Source of the DNA: Verrucomicrobiota bacterium
Lineage (GTDB): Bacteria > Verrucomicrobiota > Verrucomicrobiia > Limisphaerales > JADJPG01
Assembly: GCA_016713365.1 (NCBI GenBank)
Contig: JADJPG010000064.1
Span: 1-42,544 of the forward strand
Length of the DNA: 42,544 bases
Reading direction: 5' to 3'
Below, one piece after another: positions 9,801-18,839 of this stretch (position 1 is the first letter of the stretch; each line of letters opens with the position of its first letter). The notes beneath the pieces are model-generated. The model was not told where the DNA came from and did no database searches. It saw nothing but the letters and a program-made list of their open reading frames with translations. Position numbers and translations under genes: made by a program.

Positions 9801-11627
9801 CACGCGAATGCCGCTGTGTAAGTTCGCCCCGGTAAGAGTGAGATTGCCGACCGGCGTGGTCTTGCGCGGGGTGGTCCGCACCAGCACGGTCGCGGGAACG
9901 CTCAAGGGAGCCACCGACGTCAACGCGAGCGGCCCCGGAGGCGATTGTACGCGGAAGCGGACACTGCGATAGGTGCATCCGCCGGAGGTACAGGCCGAAT
10001 AGGTGAGAGTGGAGTTTCCAGTGATGGTGACTGCTTCGCGACCCGAACTGGTTTCGAGATACTCCGGCGGCACGAAGGTGTAGCCGGAACGCGCTTCGAG
10101 AATCAGATGAATCGCCTGCTCGCGCGGCACATCACCGGAGATGGTGAAGGTGCCATCCGCGGCGACCGGCAAGGTCCGAATAATCACGCCGCCGAGAGCC
10201 GACGCACCCGAGCGCAGCGTGACCGTCCAGCCGCTTTGGTTGCCGCCCGTCGTCACATTGTTTACTTCGCCCGAGATGGACACGTTGACGAGGCCCACAT
10301 TCGCGACACCACCCCATTCCGCGGTAGCGTACGAGTCTGGTCGATTGGTCACGCCACCCCGAGGGGCGACGAGTTGTTCCGCTCCGTTGAAGCCGTAGTA
10401 GCGGACCAGCAGGCCGACCGAGTTGCTGAAGTAGTTCAGATGACGCCCGTGAATGCGGAACTCGTAGTCCTGATGAAATTCGTAAGGCGAGGTGGTCGCC
10501 GCCTGCCAGTTCTGCGTGCTCTGGCCCCAGCTCAACCATTGCGGCGTCGGGAAGAACGGCGGGTTTACTCCGAAGATTGTCCCGCCCTGAAACGAATCCT
10601 GCGTCAGGCGACCTTCCCAATCTCCAATTCCGTTGGTTGTCCCATTTGCAAGGTTGACGTTTCCGGCGACCTGCATGGTTGGCGGCGGTAGAAATCCCGA
10701 TTGCTGAATGTCCGGAACCGCCACGTAGAGGTGAAAGTTCGTGGAGTTGGTGGACACCATCAGGTAGCCGCGCTGATCCGGAGTCGTGCCGTTTAGTGTC
10801 GATCGCAGGACAATCGTTTCAGCGCCGCGATACTCGTTGAGCATGTCCACGACGCCGTCTGCTCGCAGCGCCCCGGAGCTGAACGGGATTCGCAGGTCGG
10901 TGGGAAGAATTCCGAAGCCACTGCTCCGGAGGTCGACGGCAATTCCATCGGTCGACCCGTTTCCTGATTGGAGTTCGTTCACCCTTCCACCTGTCCCGAA
11001 GGTCGCGAGCAGACCAGTGCCCGAGCGCACTTCCTCATACATGCTCGTCGAAATCTGGCTCTGCGAACGCACCACCGTCCAAAGTCGGACCTCGTCGAGA
11101 TAGCCATTGAAGGCAAAGCCACCCGCGAGGGCGTCGCCGAGATTCAGAATGTCGCGCTGACCACCGAGGCTCAGCCTGTTCGTGCTGTTGTTGCCCGCGT
11201 TCGCCAGTCCCTTGGTCCCCGCCGCCACGCCGTTGATATAGAACCGCGCCGTCGTGCCATCATACGTCGTGGCGACGTGAGTCCAGCGCCCCGCCACCAC
11301 CGAGCCATCCGAGTCGGCAAACGTTCCGCCGCTGCGATAGAACCGCAGCTTGTTGCCCGCGAGACCAAAGTAGAGGTTCGTCGAATAATGCCGGGCCACC
11401 AACGCCTGATTACCAATCAGGTCGCGGCAATAAATCCAGGCCTCGACGGTCAACAACGTCGTGTTGGTGTTCATCCACGGCTGCGCGGCGTAGTAGACGA
11501 CGTTGGAATGCGCGCCGTTATACTCCGTGCTGCGCACCACCGGCGGAGTCTGCGTGTGCCCGTTCATGGCCCACCCGCAACAGGCGAGTGCAATCAGGAC
11601 GATTCGTTGGAATATGGATGTTTTCAT
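6866..11627 (-). CDS. Giant secreted LamG / IPT-like / papain-like protein (frameshifted)
   Basis: Start at 11627 gives a signal peptide (MKTSIFQRIVLIALACCGWA, then MNGHTQT). Residues about 33-195 form a LamG/concanavalin-like lectin domain (LTVEAWIYC, GRWTHVATTYDGT, FNGYLDEVRLW). A beta-rich region follows, then an IPT/TIG-like domain (about 575-690: LTLTGANLHSGIRVFF). The frame is lost at AAA 9534-9536. Dropping one A gives YGFEFGNEDDG and a 1586-residue protein. Just after the junction, KGSCSGFAATSRL (C756), QALHTVTPYG (H898) and IKIYDNNWPE (D931/N932) resemble the Cys, His and Asn/Asp stations of a papain-like domain. SNNDGVPDATE (DSNNDG) resembles a calcium-binding loop. The protein is probably surface-located or secreted. 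Function is unknown; catalytic activity is inference. Confidence 0.78.
9534..9536 (-). other. Apparent 1-base insertion in LamG gene
   Basis: The coding strand GAG TTT CGG AAA TGA stops the first frame. With TTC instead of TTTC it reads on as EFGNEDDGPSLEEF, in frame with the next 890 codons. Confidence 0.75.
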
Positions 11628-11679
11628 GGATCGAGTCCGTCTTCTGTGTGAGCGGTCGAAGATTGGCGCAACTTGAGCC

Positions 11680-11689
11680 ATCGCGCGAT
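11680..11689. promoter_or_regulatory. Perfect palindrome beside shared motif copy A
   Basis: ATCGCGCGAT is a perfect 10-base palindrome directly touching the 19-base motif at 11689-11707, within the leader of the LamG gene. It could be a second half of a protein-binding site. No direct evidence. Confidence 0.3.
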
Positions 11690-11707
11690 GGGCATGTAGC
11701 GCCCAGG
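11689..11707. promoter_or_regulatory. Shared upstream motif, copy A (candidate operator)
   Basis: TGGGCATGTAGCGCCCAGG, containing inverted arms TGGGC/GCCCA around 7 bases. It differs at one base from the copy at 12419-12437. It lies 61 bases upstream of the start of the giant LamG gene, between that gene and the response regulator stop. Probably a binding site for a regulator; the adjacent response regulator is the obvious candidate (inference). Confidence 0.45.
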
Positions 11708-11732
11708 TGGGAATCCAATGAAAATACCCCGA

Positions 11733-12377
11733 TCAGTCGGCCAGTTCGCCTTCGATGACGATGGAGGGAAGCTGTCCGCGGTTCACCAAGTCCTGAAGAT
11801 CGCGCCGAATGGTCCGCCGGTCGACCCGGCAATCCTCCGCCAGCTGCGAGATGTTCGGCTTCTGGGAAGTGCCGCGCAAGCGCTTCAACAGCTCATGCTG
11901 CCGGGCGAGCCGTTCGGTAAAGAGCCGCTCGCGTTCGCTCGTCGCGATTTGTTCCGCGCGCTCCAGCGAGCGCATCGCCCGGACCATCTCGCCGAAGCCA
12001 CATTCGTCGAGCGCGGTCTTCACCGTGTCCCGCAGCTTCTGCAGCTGGACCGGTTTCTTGAGAACGTACGATGCGTGGTCCGGTCCTTGCAAGGCCTCCA
12101 GCTGCTCTTCCAGTTCGAGCGTTCCAGAGATGATGATGATCGGCACGTGCGCCGCCAGTTGCTTGATGCGCGGCAACAGCTTGGCTCCGAGCTCACCGCC
12201 TTCCAAAACGTGGTCCAACAGGATGACATCTGGAACCTCCGCCTCCAACACCAGCAACGCCGCCGTCACTGAGCTGACACACGTCAGGCGGTAACCGGTG
12301 AGCGCCTGGCTGTACAATTTCAGCTGCTGCGGATCATCTTCCACCACGAGGATGGAAGCTGTGTACGACGGATTCAT
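11733..12377 (-). CDS. Response regulator with C-terminal helix-turn-helix
   Basis: A 214-residue protein. Residues 7-120 are a receiver domain: acidic pocket VVEDD near the start, phosphoacceptor D55 in VILLDHV, Thr/Ser position in IIISGT, and conserved K108 in LKKP. A helical linker rich in charged residues (about 125-170) leads to a winged-helix-like segment, NISQLAEDCRVDRRTIRRDL (175-194), similar to DeoR/HTH-11 recognition helices. A good Shine-Dalgarno (GGAA, 5-base spacing) precedes ATG 12377. It lies 91 bases after the WD40 kinase, its likely partner. The output is therefore likely DNA binding, and a repeated motif lies upstream of this gene and the next. Confidence 0.88.
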   Translation of the reverse strand: MNPSYTASILVVEDDPQQLKLYSQALTGYRLTCVSSVTAALLVLEAEVPDVILLDHVLEGGELGAKLLPRIKQLAAHVPIIIISGTLELEEQLEALQGPDHASYVLKKPVQLQKLRDTVKTALDECGFGEMVRAMRSLERAEQIATSERERLFTERLARQHELLKRLRGTSQKPNISQLAEDCRVDRRTIRRDLQDLVNRGQLPSIVIEGELAD

Positions 12378-12389
12378 GAACGTTCCGTG

Positions 12390-12418
12390 ACCTTAGAAAC
12401 CGGCGGCAAAAATTGCAG
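12390..12418 (-). promoter_or_regulatory. Possible sigma-70 promoter of the response regulator
   Basis: On the minus strand CTGCAA (12418-12413), 17 bases, TAAGGT (12395-12390), then a GGAA ribosome site. The -35 box directly abuts motif copy B, an activator-like position. Boxes match consensus only partly. Confidence 0.35.
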
Positions 12419-12437
12419 TGGGCATGTTGCGCCCAGG
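12419..12437. promoter_or_regulatory. Shared upstream motif, copy B (candidate operator)
   Basis: TGGGCATGTTGCGCCCAGG, identical to the copy at 11689-11707 except for one central base. It lies 41 bases upstream of the response regulator start and 31 bases past the kinase stop, suggesting autoregulation. I saw no third copy in the window. Confidence 0.45.
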
Positions 12438-12468
12438 ATTGATTCATCGGCGCGAGAACCGCCGGAAG

Positions 12469-15400
12469 TCATGACCGATCTCCGCCGTCCGCCGCCGGAA
12501 TAAAGATTCGAAACGTGGTGCCGACTCCGACAGCCGTGTTCACTGCCAGGCCCAGTCCATCCTGTTCCGCCATCGTGTAGACCGTCGCGAGCCCCAGCCC
12601 GGTTCCCGGGCGCGCACCAATCGTCTTGGTGGTGAAGAACGGTTCGAAGATGCGCGACACCACCTCCGGAGGAATGCCCGGCCCGGAATCGCCCACCGCC
12701 ACTTCGACATACCGGGCGGCTTGTCGTGGCGCCAGCAGGCAGCCCGCGGCCTGAGGATTCGAACGAGTCACCAAACTGAGCGTTCCCTTGCCGTTCATCG
12801 CCTCGGACGCATTGACGATCAGGTTCAACAGCACCTGCTCCAACCGCCCGCGTGAGCCGCGCACCGCAGGCAGCACCTCGGCGATCTCCAGTTTGAGGAC
12901 GATGCCCGCGAGAAACTTCCGGCCGAGCATCGCCACCGTTTCGTTCACCACGGCGTCGACTTCATAGGCGCCCTCCTTCTCCGCCGCGACCCGGCTGTAG
13001 CCCAACATCGAATGCACAATGCTCTCGCCCTGCGTCACCGCGGTTTCGATGGCATCGACGTTCTCCCGGGCCGTTCCCGTGGGCTTTGTCTGCTCCGCCG
13101 CAAGCTGGTTGGACAGGCGGATCACAGAAAGCAGGTTGTTAAAATCATGCGCGATGCCCGCCGCCAGCGTGCCGAGCGCCCGCATCTTCTGGCCGTGAAC
13201 CAGTTCCTTCTGCGCGGAATCCAATCGCTGGCGCTGCTCCACGGCGAGAGCCTCCGCGCGTTCGTAACTCCGTAGCAACCGTCGCTGCACCACGAAGACA
13301 AAGACACCGCCCAGCAACGTCAGCATCGTCGCCGCCAAGGCGACGACTTCGATCCGCAATCGTGGTCGACGGGTCGTCATAGCGTCCACCGGGGTCACGT
13401 TGAAGTTTCGATCCGTTCGCGCCAGACTCGCTGGCTCATCCCAGGCCAGGCCCAGTTCCGCCAGATGTTCCCGCACGGTATTGAGATCCCACCCCACCAC
13501 ATCCCCGCCATCCCGCGCGAGGATCAGCCAGCGCCCGTCGCGGCTGAATTCAATCCCATTTCCCCCCGCGATCTGCGAGGGATTCGGCGGCGACAAGACA
13601 GCGAGTACACGTCCGCTCGGAACTTCATGGAGCCGGATGTCGGTGCGCGCATCGGCCACCGCCAGCATCCGGCTGTCCGGCGAGAAGGTCACCGGCGGTG
13701 GCGTGATCGTGCCGAGCTCCAGCGGTGCATTGAAAACCTTGTCCAGCTCCGGATAACGGAACAAACGCACAGCGTCATGCTCTGCCTCGGCGATCCAGTT
13801 CGTGTCCGGGCTACACACGCCCCACCCGAACGAGCGTGTGCCTCCCAGCACCCTGCCCGTGACCGCATCACGCAAAGTCGCCGGCTGATTCTGAAACATC
13901 AGCGCCATCACGCGGCCATCGCGGCTCGGCGAAACATAGTGCACGGGAGCCTTGAACCCTCCGGTGACGCGCCCCGTTTCCACATCAAGCTGTATCACGC
14001 GGTCCATGGCCGCGATCGTCATCGTCCGACCGTCGTCGGAAAGCTGGCCCGTGTTCAAAAACACGTTGGTCGCCGGCTCATAAAACATCTTGCCCTCGGT
14101 CCAATTCGGCGATGGGTTTGCCAGCGCCTCGGCGCTCACGTCGAACCGACGCAGCCCGGCAAATGCAAAGGTGTACAACGTCCGGCTGTCCGGGCTGAAC
14201 TGCGCCCAGATGCCCGGCAACCGGCCCAGCTCCACCCCGCGCGCGAAATCCCAGAGCCGCACCTGGCCAGGCTCCTTCTCCGAACGGGTCGGATAACCGA
14301 CCGCCAGCAAACGCCCGTCCGGACTCAACCACACCCCCTGCGCCGCGCGCGGCTGCCCCGCCGAGGCGAATGTGCGAAACGCGGTTTCTGTCTCCAGGCG
14401 GCACACCAGATCGCGCTGGCCATCGGGCGTGCGACCAATCACCCGACCTCCAGTCACGTCGATCGCATCGAGCGAAACACGCGTTTCCCGATACAGCTCG
14501 CGACCCGAAATGACATCCCAAAAGCGGCTCGTCGTGTCCCACGAATGCGTGAGCAGCTTCGAACCATCCGGCGTGAACTGGAAATAGACGATCGTGCCGA
14601 GATGCCCGAGGAACCGCACCGCCTCCCGTGGAAATCCCTGCGTCTCCCCCAGAGCCGATCGCAGTTCCCACAGCGATACCTGCCCGCGCTCGCCCAGCAA
14701 CGCCAGCCGGCTCCCATCCGGATGCCACTCCACGCCGCTCACCCTCACCCCCGGCTCGAAACGAATCGTCACGACATCGTTCTCCAGGTCCCAGACCTCG
14801 ACCGCCTTCAGATTATCGACCGGCAACGCCGCCAGCGTTCGGCCATCCTGCGAGAACGCCGCGCCATCAATCACCCGCCCCTTCTGCAACACGCGCGGAA
14901 CGCTTCCCGCCTCGAGGCGTTGCAAGGCGAACCCCTCGCTCGTGAACATCCCCAACGTCCGGCCGTCCGGCGAAAAGAGCAGAGCTTCCGACAAATCCCG
15001 CACGCGCACACAGCGCGTCGTCAGCAGCAGATTCGTAGTCGCGATCTCCCATACCCGCACTTCGCCGCCGTGAAAACGAATCGCCGCGAGCCGCCCCTCC
15101 GGACTGAACACCATCGCCTGGGGTTGCGCGCCGGCGGCACCGCGCAATTCGCACACGAGCCGTGCCCCGGGATGTTCCCTCACCTCCACGATTCCATTCG
15201 ACCGCCTCCAGAAGTATCGATCCAGCGATCCATTCCACTTCAGTCCCGTCGAATTCCGGTTCGTCACCGCCACCGCCGGCAGCTCAATATCCATCGCCGC
15301 CATCTGGGCAATGGCTTCCTGCCGCAAGGCCAGCCGCTGCTGTTCCGAAAGCTCCGGACGCTGCACCAGCTCGCGGAGCCGGCGGCGGTTTTCGATCAAG

Positions 15401-15732
15401 GCGCCCGGACGATTCGCATAACGCTCGGCACGCACCTCGTTCAACCGGGAATTCCAAAGTTCCGCCTCGGCGCGATCCGTCGCCTGACGCGCCCGCTCCG
15501 CCTCGTCATTGGCGCGAAGGGCATTCGTCTCCGCCCGCCCCGCTTCATCCACCAGCTCCTGCGCCTTCCACACCAAAGCGCTGGCCAGGGCGACGACGAC
15601 AGCGAGAATGAGGACAGAAGCCAGGTTGGCGCGGCGCAGGCCGCGGCGCAGCGACTCGCGTTGCGCCTGCAACTCCGACTCCGCGCCTTGGGCGGCAGTC
15701 GGAAGTTTGGGCTGTTCAGGCGCCGGAGTCAC
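12469..15732 (-). CDS. Sensor histidine kinase with WD40 beta-propeller sensor
   Basis: A 1087-residue protein with GTG start and AAGG ribosome site. A transmembrane helix lies at about 37-57 (SVLILAVVVALASALVW), then a coiled-coil-like charged stretch. From about 150 to 770 come WD40-like blades marked by FSPDGRTL, FSQDGRTL, WHPDGSRLALLG, FTPDGSKLLTHS, LSPDGRLLAVG and FSPDSRMLAVA. A second helix spans about 792-815. The cytoplasmic part has the H-box LAAGIAHDFNNLLSVI (H862), an N-box (LNLIVNASEAM) and ATP-lid motifs DSGPGIPPE and GTGLGLATV (about 1042). The propeller sits between the helices, so it should be periplasmic. The lack of PAS, HAMP or receiver domains and the adjacent regulator make it a conventional two-component sensor with an unusual input domain. 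Confidence 0.92.
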   Translation of the reverse strand: MTPAPEQPKLPTAAQGAESELQAQRESLRRGLRRANLASVLILAVVVALASALVWKAQELVDEAGRAETNALRANDEAERARQATDRAEAELWNSRLNEVRAERYANRPGALIENRRRLRELVQRPELSEQQRLALRQEAIAQMAAMDIELPAVAVTNRNSTGLKWNGSLDRYFWRRSNGIVEVREHPGARLVCELRGAAGAQPQAMVFSPEGRLAAIRFHGGEVRVWEIATTNLLLTTRCVRVRDLSEALLFSPDGRTLGMFTSEGFALQRLEAGSVPRVLQKGRVIDGAAFSQDGRTLAALPVDNLKAVEVWDLENDVVTIRFEPGVRVSGVEWHPDGSRLALLGERGQVSLWELRSALGETQGFPREAVRFLGHLGTIVYFQFTPDGSKLLTHSWDTTSRFWDVISGRELYRETRVSLDAIDVTGGRVIGRTPDGQRDLVCRLETETAFRTFASAGQPRAAQGVWLSPDGRLLAVGYPTRSEKEPGQVRLWDFARGVELGRLPGIWAQFSPDSRTLYTFAFAGLRRFDVSAEALANPSPNWTEGKMFYEPATNVFLNTGQLSDDGRTMTIAAMDRVIQLDVETGRVTGGFKAPVHYVSPSRDGRVMALMFQNQPATLRDAVTGRVLGGTRSFGWGVCSPDTNWIAEAEHDAVRLFRYPELDKVFNAPLELGTITPPPVTFSPDSRMLAVADARTDIRLHEVPSGRVLAVLSPPNPSQIAGGNGIEFSRDGRWLILARDGGDVVGWDLNTVREHLAELGLAWDEPASLARTDRNFNVTPVDAMTTRRPRLRIEVVALAATMLTLLGGVFVFVVQRRLLRSYERAEALAVEQRQRLDSAQKELVHGQKMRALGTLAAGIAHDFNNLLSVIRLSNQLAAEQTKPTGTARENVDAIETAVTQGESIVHSMLGYSRVAAEKEGAYEVDAVVNETVAMLGRKFLAGIVLKLEIAEVLPAVRGSRGRLEQVLLNLIVNASEAMNGKGTLSLVTRSNPQAAGCLLAPRQAARYVEVAVGDSGPGIPPEVVSRIFEPFFTTKTIGARPGTGLGLATVYTMAEQDGLGLAVNTAVGVGTTFRIFIPAADGGDRS

Positions 15733-15801
15733 CGCGGCACCTTGCCCGAAAAATCACCGGCTGGCTAGACGAGCGTTTCGCGCATTCCCGGGAGCGGCCA
15801 C

Positions 15802-18735
15802 TCAGTTCCCGGAACCTGTCGGGAAAAGAATCAGCCCGGGACGTTCCACCGTCGTGACAAAAGTTTCCTCCGGACGAAAGGACGCCTTGCCCACGCGTTC
15901 GTCTCCATCCAGAAAGCACACGCATTCCAGCTGCGCATCGGCCTTGCCGCGTTCGTTCACAAACTTCCGGACCAGCTCCGTCGGCGGCAGTGTCTTGCGT
16001 CCCATCACCTCGACGAGCGGAAACTGCACCGAGCCGTCGTAGCAGCGGAAGACGAGCTCCGTGCAAACCAGCTTGTCAGAGCTGAAGAAGTCGAAATCGA
16101 AATCGTAGTTCTTGCCGAGATGACTGAACGCCCGCGCGATCGCTTCGCGAATCTGCTCGTCCTTCACCCGCGGACGCAGCACCGCCGCGGCATCCGCCAC
16201 CCCAATGCAATGTTCCAGCGTGGTCATGCGCACGCCTTCCGGCACTGCTTCGAGGATGAGATGCTCGTGACCCTTCGCATCCCGCGTGGCGTACTGTTTC
16301 CACAATGCGGCGACGCGTGGATCGCGATCGAGACCCAGCTGGACGAGATCGTTGGTCGTCCCCACGTAGAGCGCCGCATGCGCCCAGTAACCCGGCATCA
16401 GCGCGCGGGACAGAAACCAGTTCTGGCGTTCGATCAAGATGTCGCCCGGCTTCAGCTTCGCTCGGAACTCGGCGAGCTGCTCGGGTCGAATCATCAGTTC
16501 GCCATCGCGCGGCTGGCGGAATCGCGTGCTGCCCAGCCACGTCGAAACAAACGCCTGCCCGTGGTAAGTCAGCGCCTTGGTAATCCGCCCCGCTTCCTTG
16601 ATCGGCTCTGTCAATCCGCCCTTCGCCAGCAGCGCCAGTCGTTCGTCGCGCGTCTCAGCATGTTGGCGAATGGCCTCGTGAAATCCGTCATAGGGCGCCG
16701 GGGCAGCCAGGCCCAGCTTTTCAAAAGTCTTCGCGAGCTTCCGGTAATCCGCGAGCGACTGGTTCATGAAATCCCGCGCCTGTTCCTGCATCAGGTTGCG
16801 CTTCACCATGTCGAACATCCCCGCGGGCAATCCCCAGCTCGCATCCGGCTCGTTCAGTTTGCGCACGGAATCCGGCGATGGCTCAAACCGCGCCACCAGT
16901 TTCAGCGAGGAATCGGAAATGGCCGACGCCGACGCCAGCTGCAATAGGAACGCCCGCGTGCGCAGTCGCTCGTCGGGAATCTCGGCGTGACGTTGGTATT
17001 TCCAGACGAGGCCGAGCAGCGTCGTGCGACAGGAGAGATAACTCAGCATCGCCTGCCGAATCGCATCGCTGTCCGCCTGCGCGTAGAAGTTGCGTCGACC
17101 GGAAAGAAACCCTGCCTGCAGTTCCGCGGCGCGGGCTTCCAGCGCACGCACGCTGGCGATCGCGCTCACCAGCATCTGTTCATCAGAACTGACGAGCGCG
17201 GCGAGATCATTCGTCGCCAGCTGGCTGAGTTGCGGCGGTGGTTTTCCCAGCTCGTTGATGCCGTCGTCGCGGAGCATCGTCCGGAACCAGGCAACCGCGA
17301 AGAACACGGCCACGCCCACGGTCGCCCAACGCGCCGTCGCCCAGCCGAAGCGCCGCCAGGAAAAACTGTTGAGCGGCAGACGCTCGGGAGAACGCACCTG
17401 CGCGAATTCCGCGGCCATCGTCTCCAGCGTGTCTCGCAGCTGGCCATGGGCGAGCCGCATTTCGCGCAGCTTCGCCGGCTGGCAGGCGATGGCGATGTCG
17501 CGCCACCACGCCGGGCTCGTCCGCTGCACGCGACGCCAGTATTGCAGCGCTAGCAGTCCCGCCAGCGGCATCGGGATCAGCCACGCCCACGCGACCCACG
17601 GCAGGAAGTAGCGCGTCATCAGCCACCAGTGGAACGCATACCATGCGCCGTAGATCGGAACGCCGGCGCCGAATCGCGCCAGGGCAATCGTGCTGCGACC
17701 AGGCGCCTGGACACAGCGGGCAATCGCGCGCGTGACGAAGAAGGGAATCAGGTGATGCAACGTTCCGATGAGCACGACGAAGAAGCCAAGGTTCATCAGC
17801 ACCGCTTCGCCCAGTAGACGAACTGTCAGTCGCCAGCCCTGCCAGCGAAGCACGGTGGAACGAGCCGTCAGTCCGGCCTCCTGCAACCTCGCCGTCGTTT
17901 GGTCGATCATCCGGGCCGTCGATTCCGCCCGTGCGCGGTCGGTCCGCATGAAGTGATTGATCGCATCCGCGAGATGTTTCCGCTGGCGCAGCCAGGCGAA
18001 AGGATTGCGGCGGCATTCACGCGGAGGTGGCAGCAAGGTTTCGAGCTGATCCAGGAATGGTTCCCAGATTCCGTCATCGAGATGCACCACCAGCTGCTTC
18101 AACCGCCGATCGATCTCCGCAGTGAGATCGCGCACGGCCTGCCGGTCGTCGCCCGCGTGCGTCGTCAGCCACGCATTGACGTCGATGGGCTCACCAACGC
18201 GCAACCACACCGCGCTGCGGAACTGTTCCTTGCGCCGGTAGTTGATGCCGATGGGAACGAGCTTGAGGTTCTGCGCGCCTTCACGGACGGCTTGAACGGC
18301 GATGCGCGCCGCGCCGCTTTTCACCTGCTCCACCCGCGCTGCATCGTGGCTCTTGCCTTCGGGAAAGATGCCCACCGCTTCGCCAGCGCGCAGGCGCTCC
18401 GCCGCGACACCGAGCGATTCCAGATTGCGATGCGTCTGGGATGGATCATCGCTGCGGCGATAGGCGGGCATCATGCCGAGCGCGTGGAGGAGATTGCCAA
18501 AGACAGGAATCTGAAACAGCGGCGCCTTCGCAAGGAAGCGGACCGGGCGTTTCGCGACCAGCCCGACCATCACCGGGTCCATCAGGGAGTTGTGGTGATT
18601 CGCCGTCAGCAGCAGGGGACCGCTGGCGGGGATTCGCTCCGCCCCGGAGATCTCAATGTTGGGATAATAGACACGGGCGAGACCGCGCACGGTGATGCGC
18701 GCCAACTGGCTGATCCATCCATTGCCTGAGTTCAT
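15802..18735 (-). CDS. PlsC-type acyltransferase fused to YiiX-like permuted papain domain
   Basis: A 977-residue protein. Residues 1-215 are a lysophospholipid acyltransferase: the HX4D motif at H48-D53 in ANHHNSLMDP, and FPEGKS at 124-129. About 300-405 and 465-490 hold several hydrophobic membrane helices. The C-terminal part (from about 765) is a YiiX/YebB-like permuted NlpC/P60-papain domain: KPGDILIERQNWFLSRAL, candidate histidine H786 in YWAHAALYVG, and candidate cysteine C891 in KLVCTELVF, with the His-before-Cys order typical of permuted members. Known relatives of that fold include amidases and lipid acyltransferases such as LRAT. The fusion suggests membrane-lipid acyl remodelling or hydrolysis across the inner membrane (inference). 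Confidence 0.87.
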   Translation of the reverse strand: MNSGNGWISQLARITVRGLARVYYPNIEISGAERIPASGPLLLTANHHNSLMDPVMVGLVAKRPVRFLAKAPLFQIPVFGNLLHALGMMPAYRRSDDPSQTHRNLESLGVAAERLRAGEAVGIFPEGKSHDAARVEQVKSGAARIAVQAVREGAQNLKLVPIGINYRRKEQFRSAVWLRVGEPIDVNAWLTTHAGDDRQAVRDLTAEIDRRLKQLVVHLDDGIWEPFLDQLETLLPPPRECRRNPFAWLRQRKHLADAINHFMRTDRARAESTARMIDQTTARLQEAGLTARSTVLRWQGWRLTVRLLGEAVLMNLGFFVVLIGTLHHLIPFFVTRAIARCVQAPGRSTIALARFGAGVPIYGAWYAFHWWLMTRYFLPWVAWAWLIPMPLAGLLALQYWRRVQRTSPAWWRDIAIACQPAKLREMRLAHGQLRDTLETMAAEFAQVRSPERLPLNSFSWRRFGWATARWATVGVAVFFAVAWFRTMLRDDGINELGKPPPQLSQLATNDLAALVSSDEQMLVSAIASVRALEARAAELQAGFLSGRRNFYAQADSDAIRQAMLSYLSCRTTLLGLVWKYQRHAEIPDERLRTRAFLLQLASASAISDSSLKLVARFEPSPDSVRKLNEPDASWGLPAGMFDMVKRNLMQEQARDFMNQSLADYRKLAKTFEKLGLAAPAPYDGFHEAIRQHAETRDERLALLAKGGLTEPIKEAGRITKALTYHGQAFVSTWLGSTRFRQPRDGELMIRPEQLAEFRAKLKPGDILIERQNWFLSRALMPGYWAHAALYVGTTNDLVQLGLDRDPRVAALWKQYATRDAKGHEHLILEAVPEGVRMTTLEHCIGVADAAAVLRPRVKDEQIREAIARAFSHLGKNYDFDFDFFSSDKLVCTELVFRCYDGSVQFPLVEVMGRKTLPPTELVRKFVNERGKADAQLECVCFLDGDERVGKASFRPEETFVTTVERPGLILFPTGSGN

Positions 18736-18759
18736 GGCGATTGTCCGAACTGTTATCGG

Positions 18760-18790
18760 TCGAAACCCGACTGGGGATGCAGGGTTTCGA
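18760..18790. repeat. Inverted repeat between acyltransferase and cytochrome c genes
   Basis: Perfect 9-base arms TCGAAACCC/GGGTTTCGA separated by 13 bases. It lies past the stop of the cytochrome gene and just upstream of the acyltransferase start. No T-tract follows on the minus strand, so it may be a weak terminator or an operator. Confidence 0.45.
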
Positions 18791-18839
18791 GAATCGCCTG
18801 GAACGTCAATTCAGCAGAAGCCGTCGCGCAGCCACCGGT

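Noticed and set aside
11628..11681. An 18-codon upstream extension of the LamG gene
   Set aside because: It would place charged residues ahead of the signal peptide.
11689..12437. Sigma-54 (-24/-12) promoter reading of the shared motif
   Set aside because: On the minus strand the GG and GC elements are one base too close for a sigma-54 promoter.
13465..15768. A 767-codon plus-strand open frame opposite the histidine kinase
   Set aside because: It lies antisense to a gene with clear kinase and WD40 motifs, is arginine/proline/histidine rich, and shows no domain. It is a by-product of high GC codon use.
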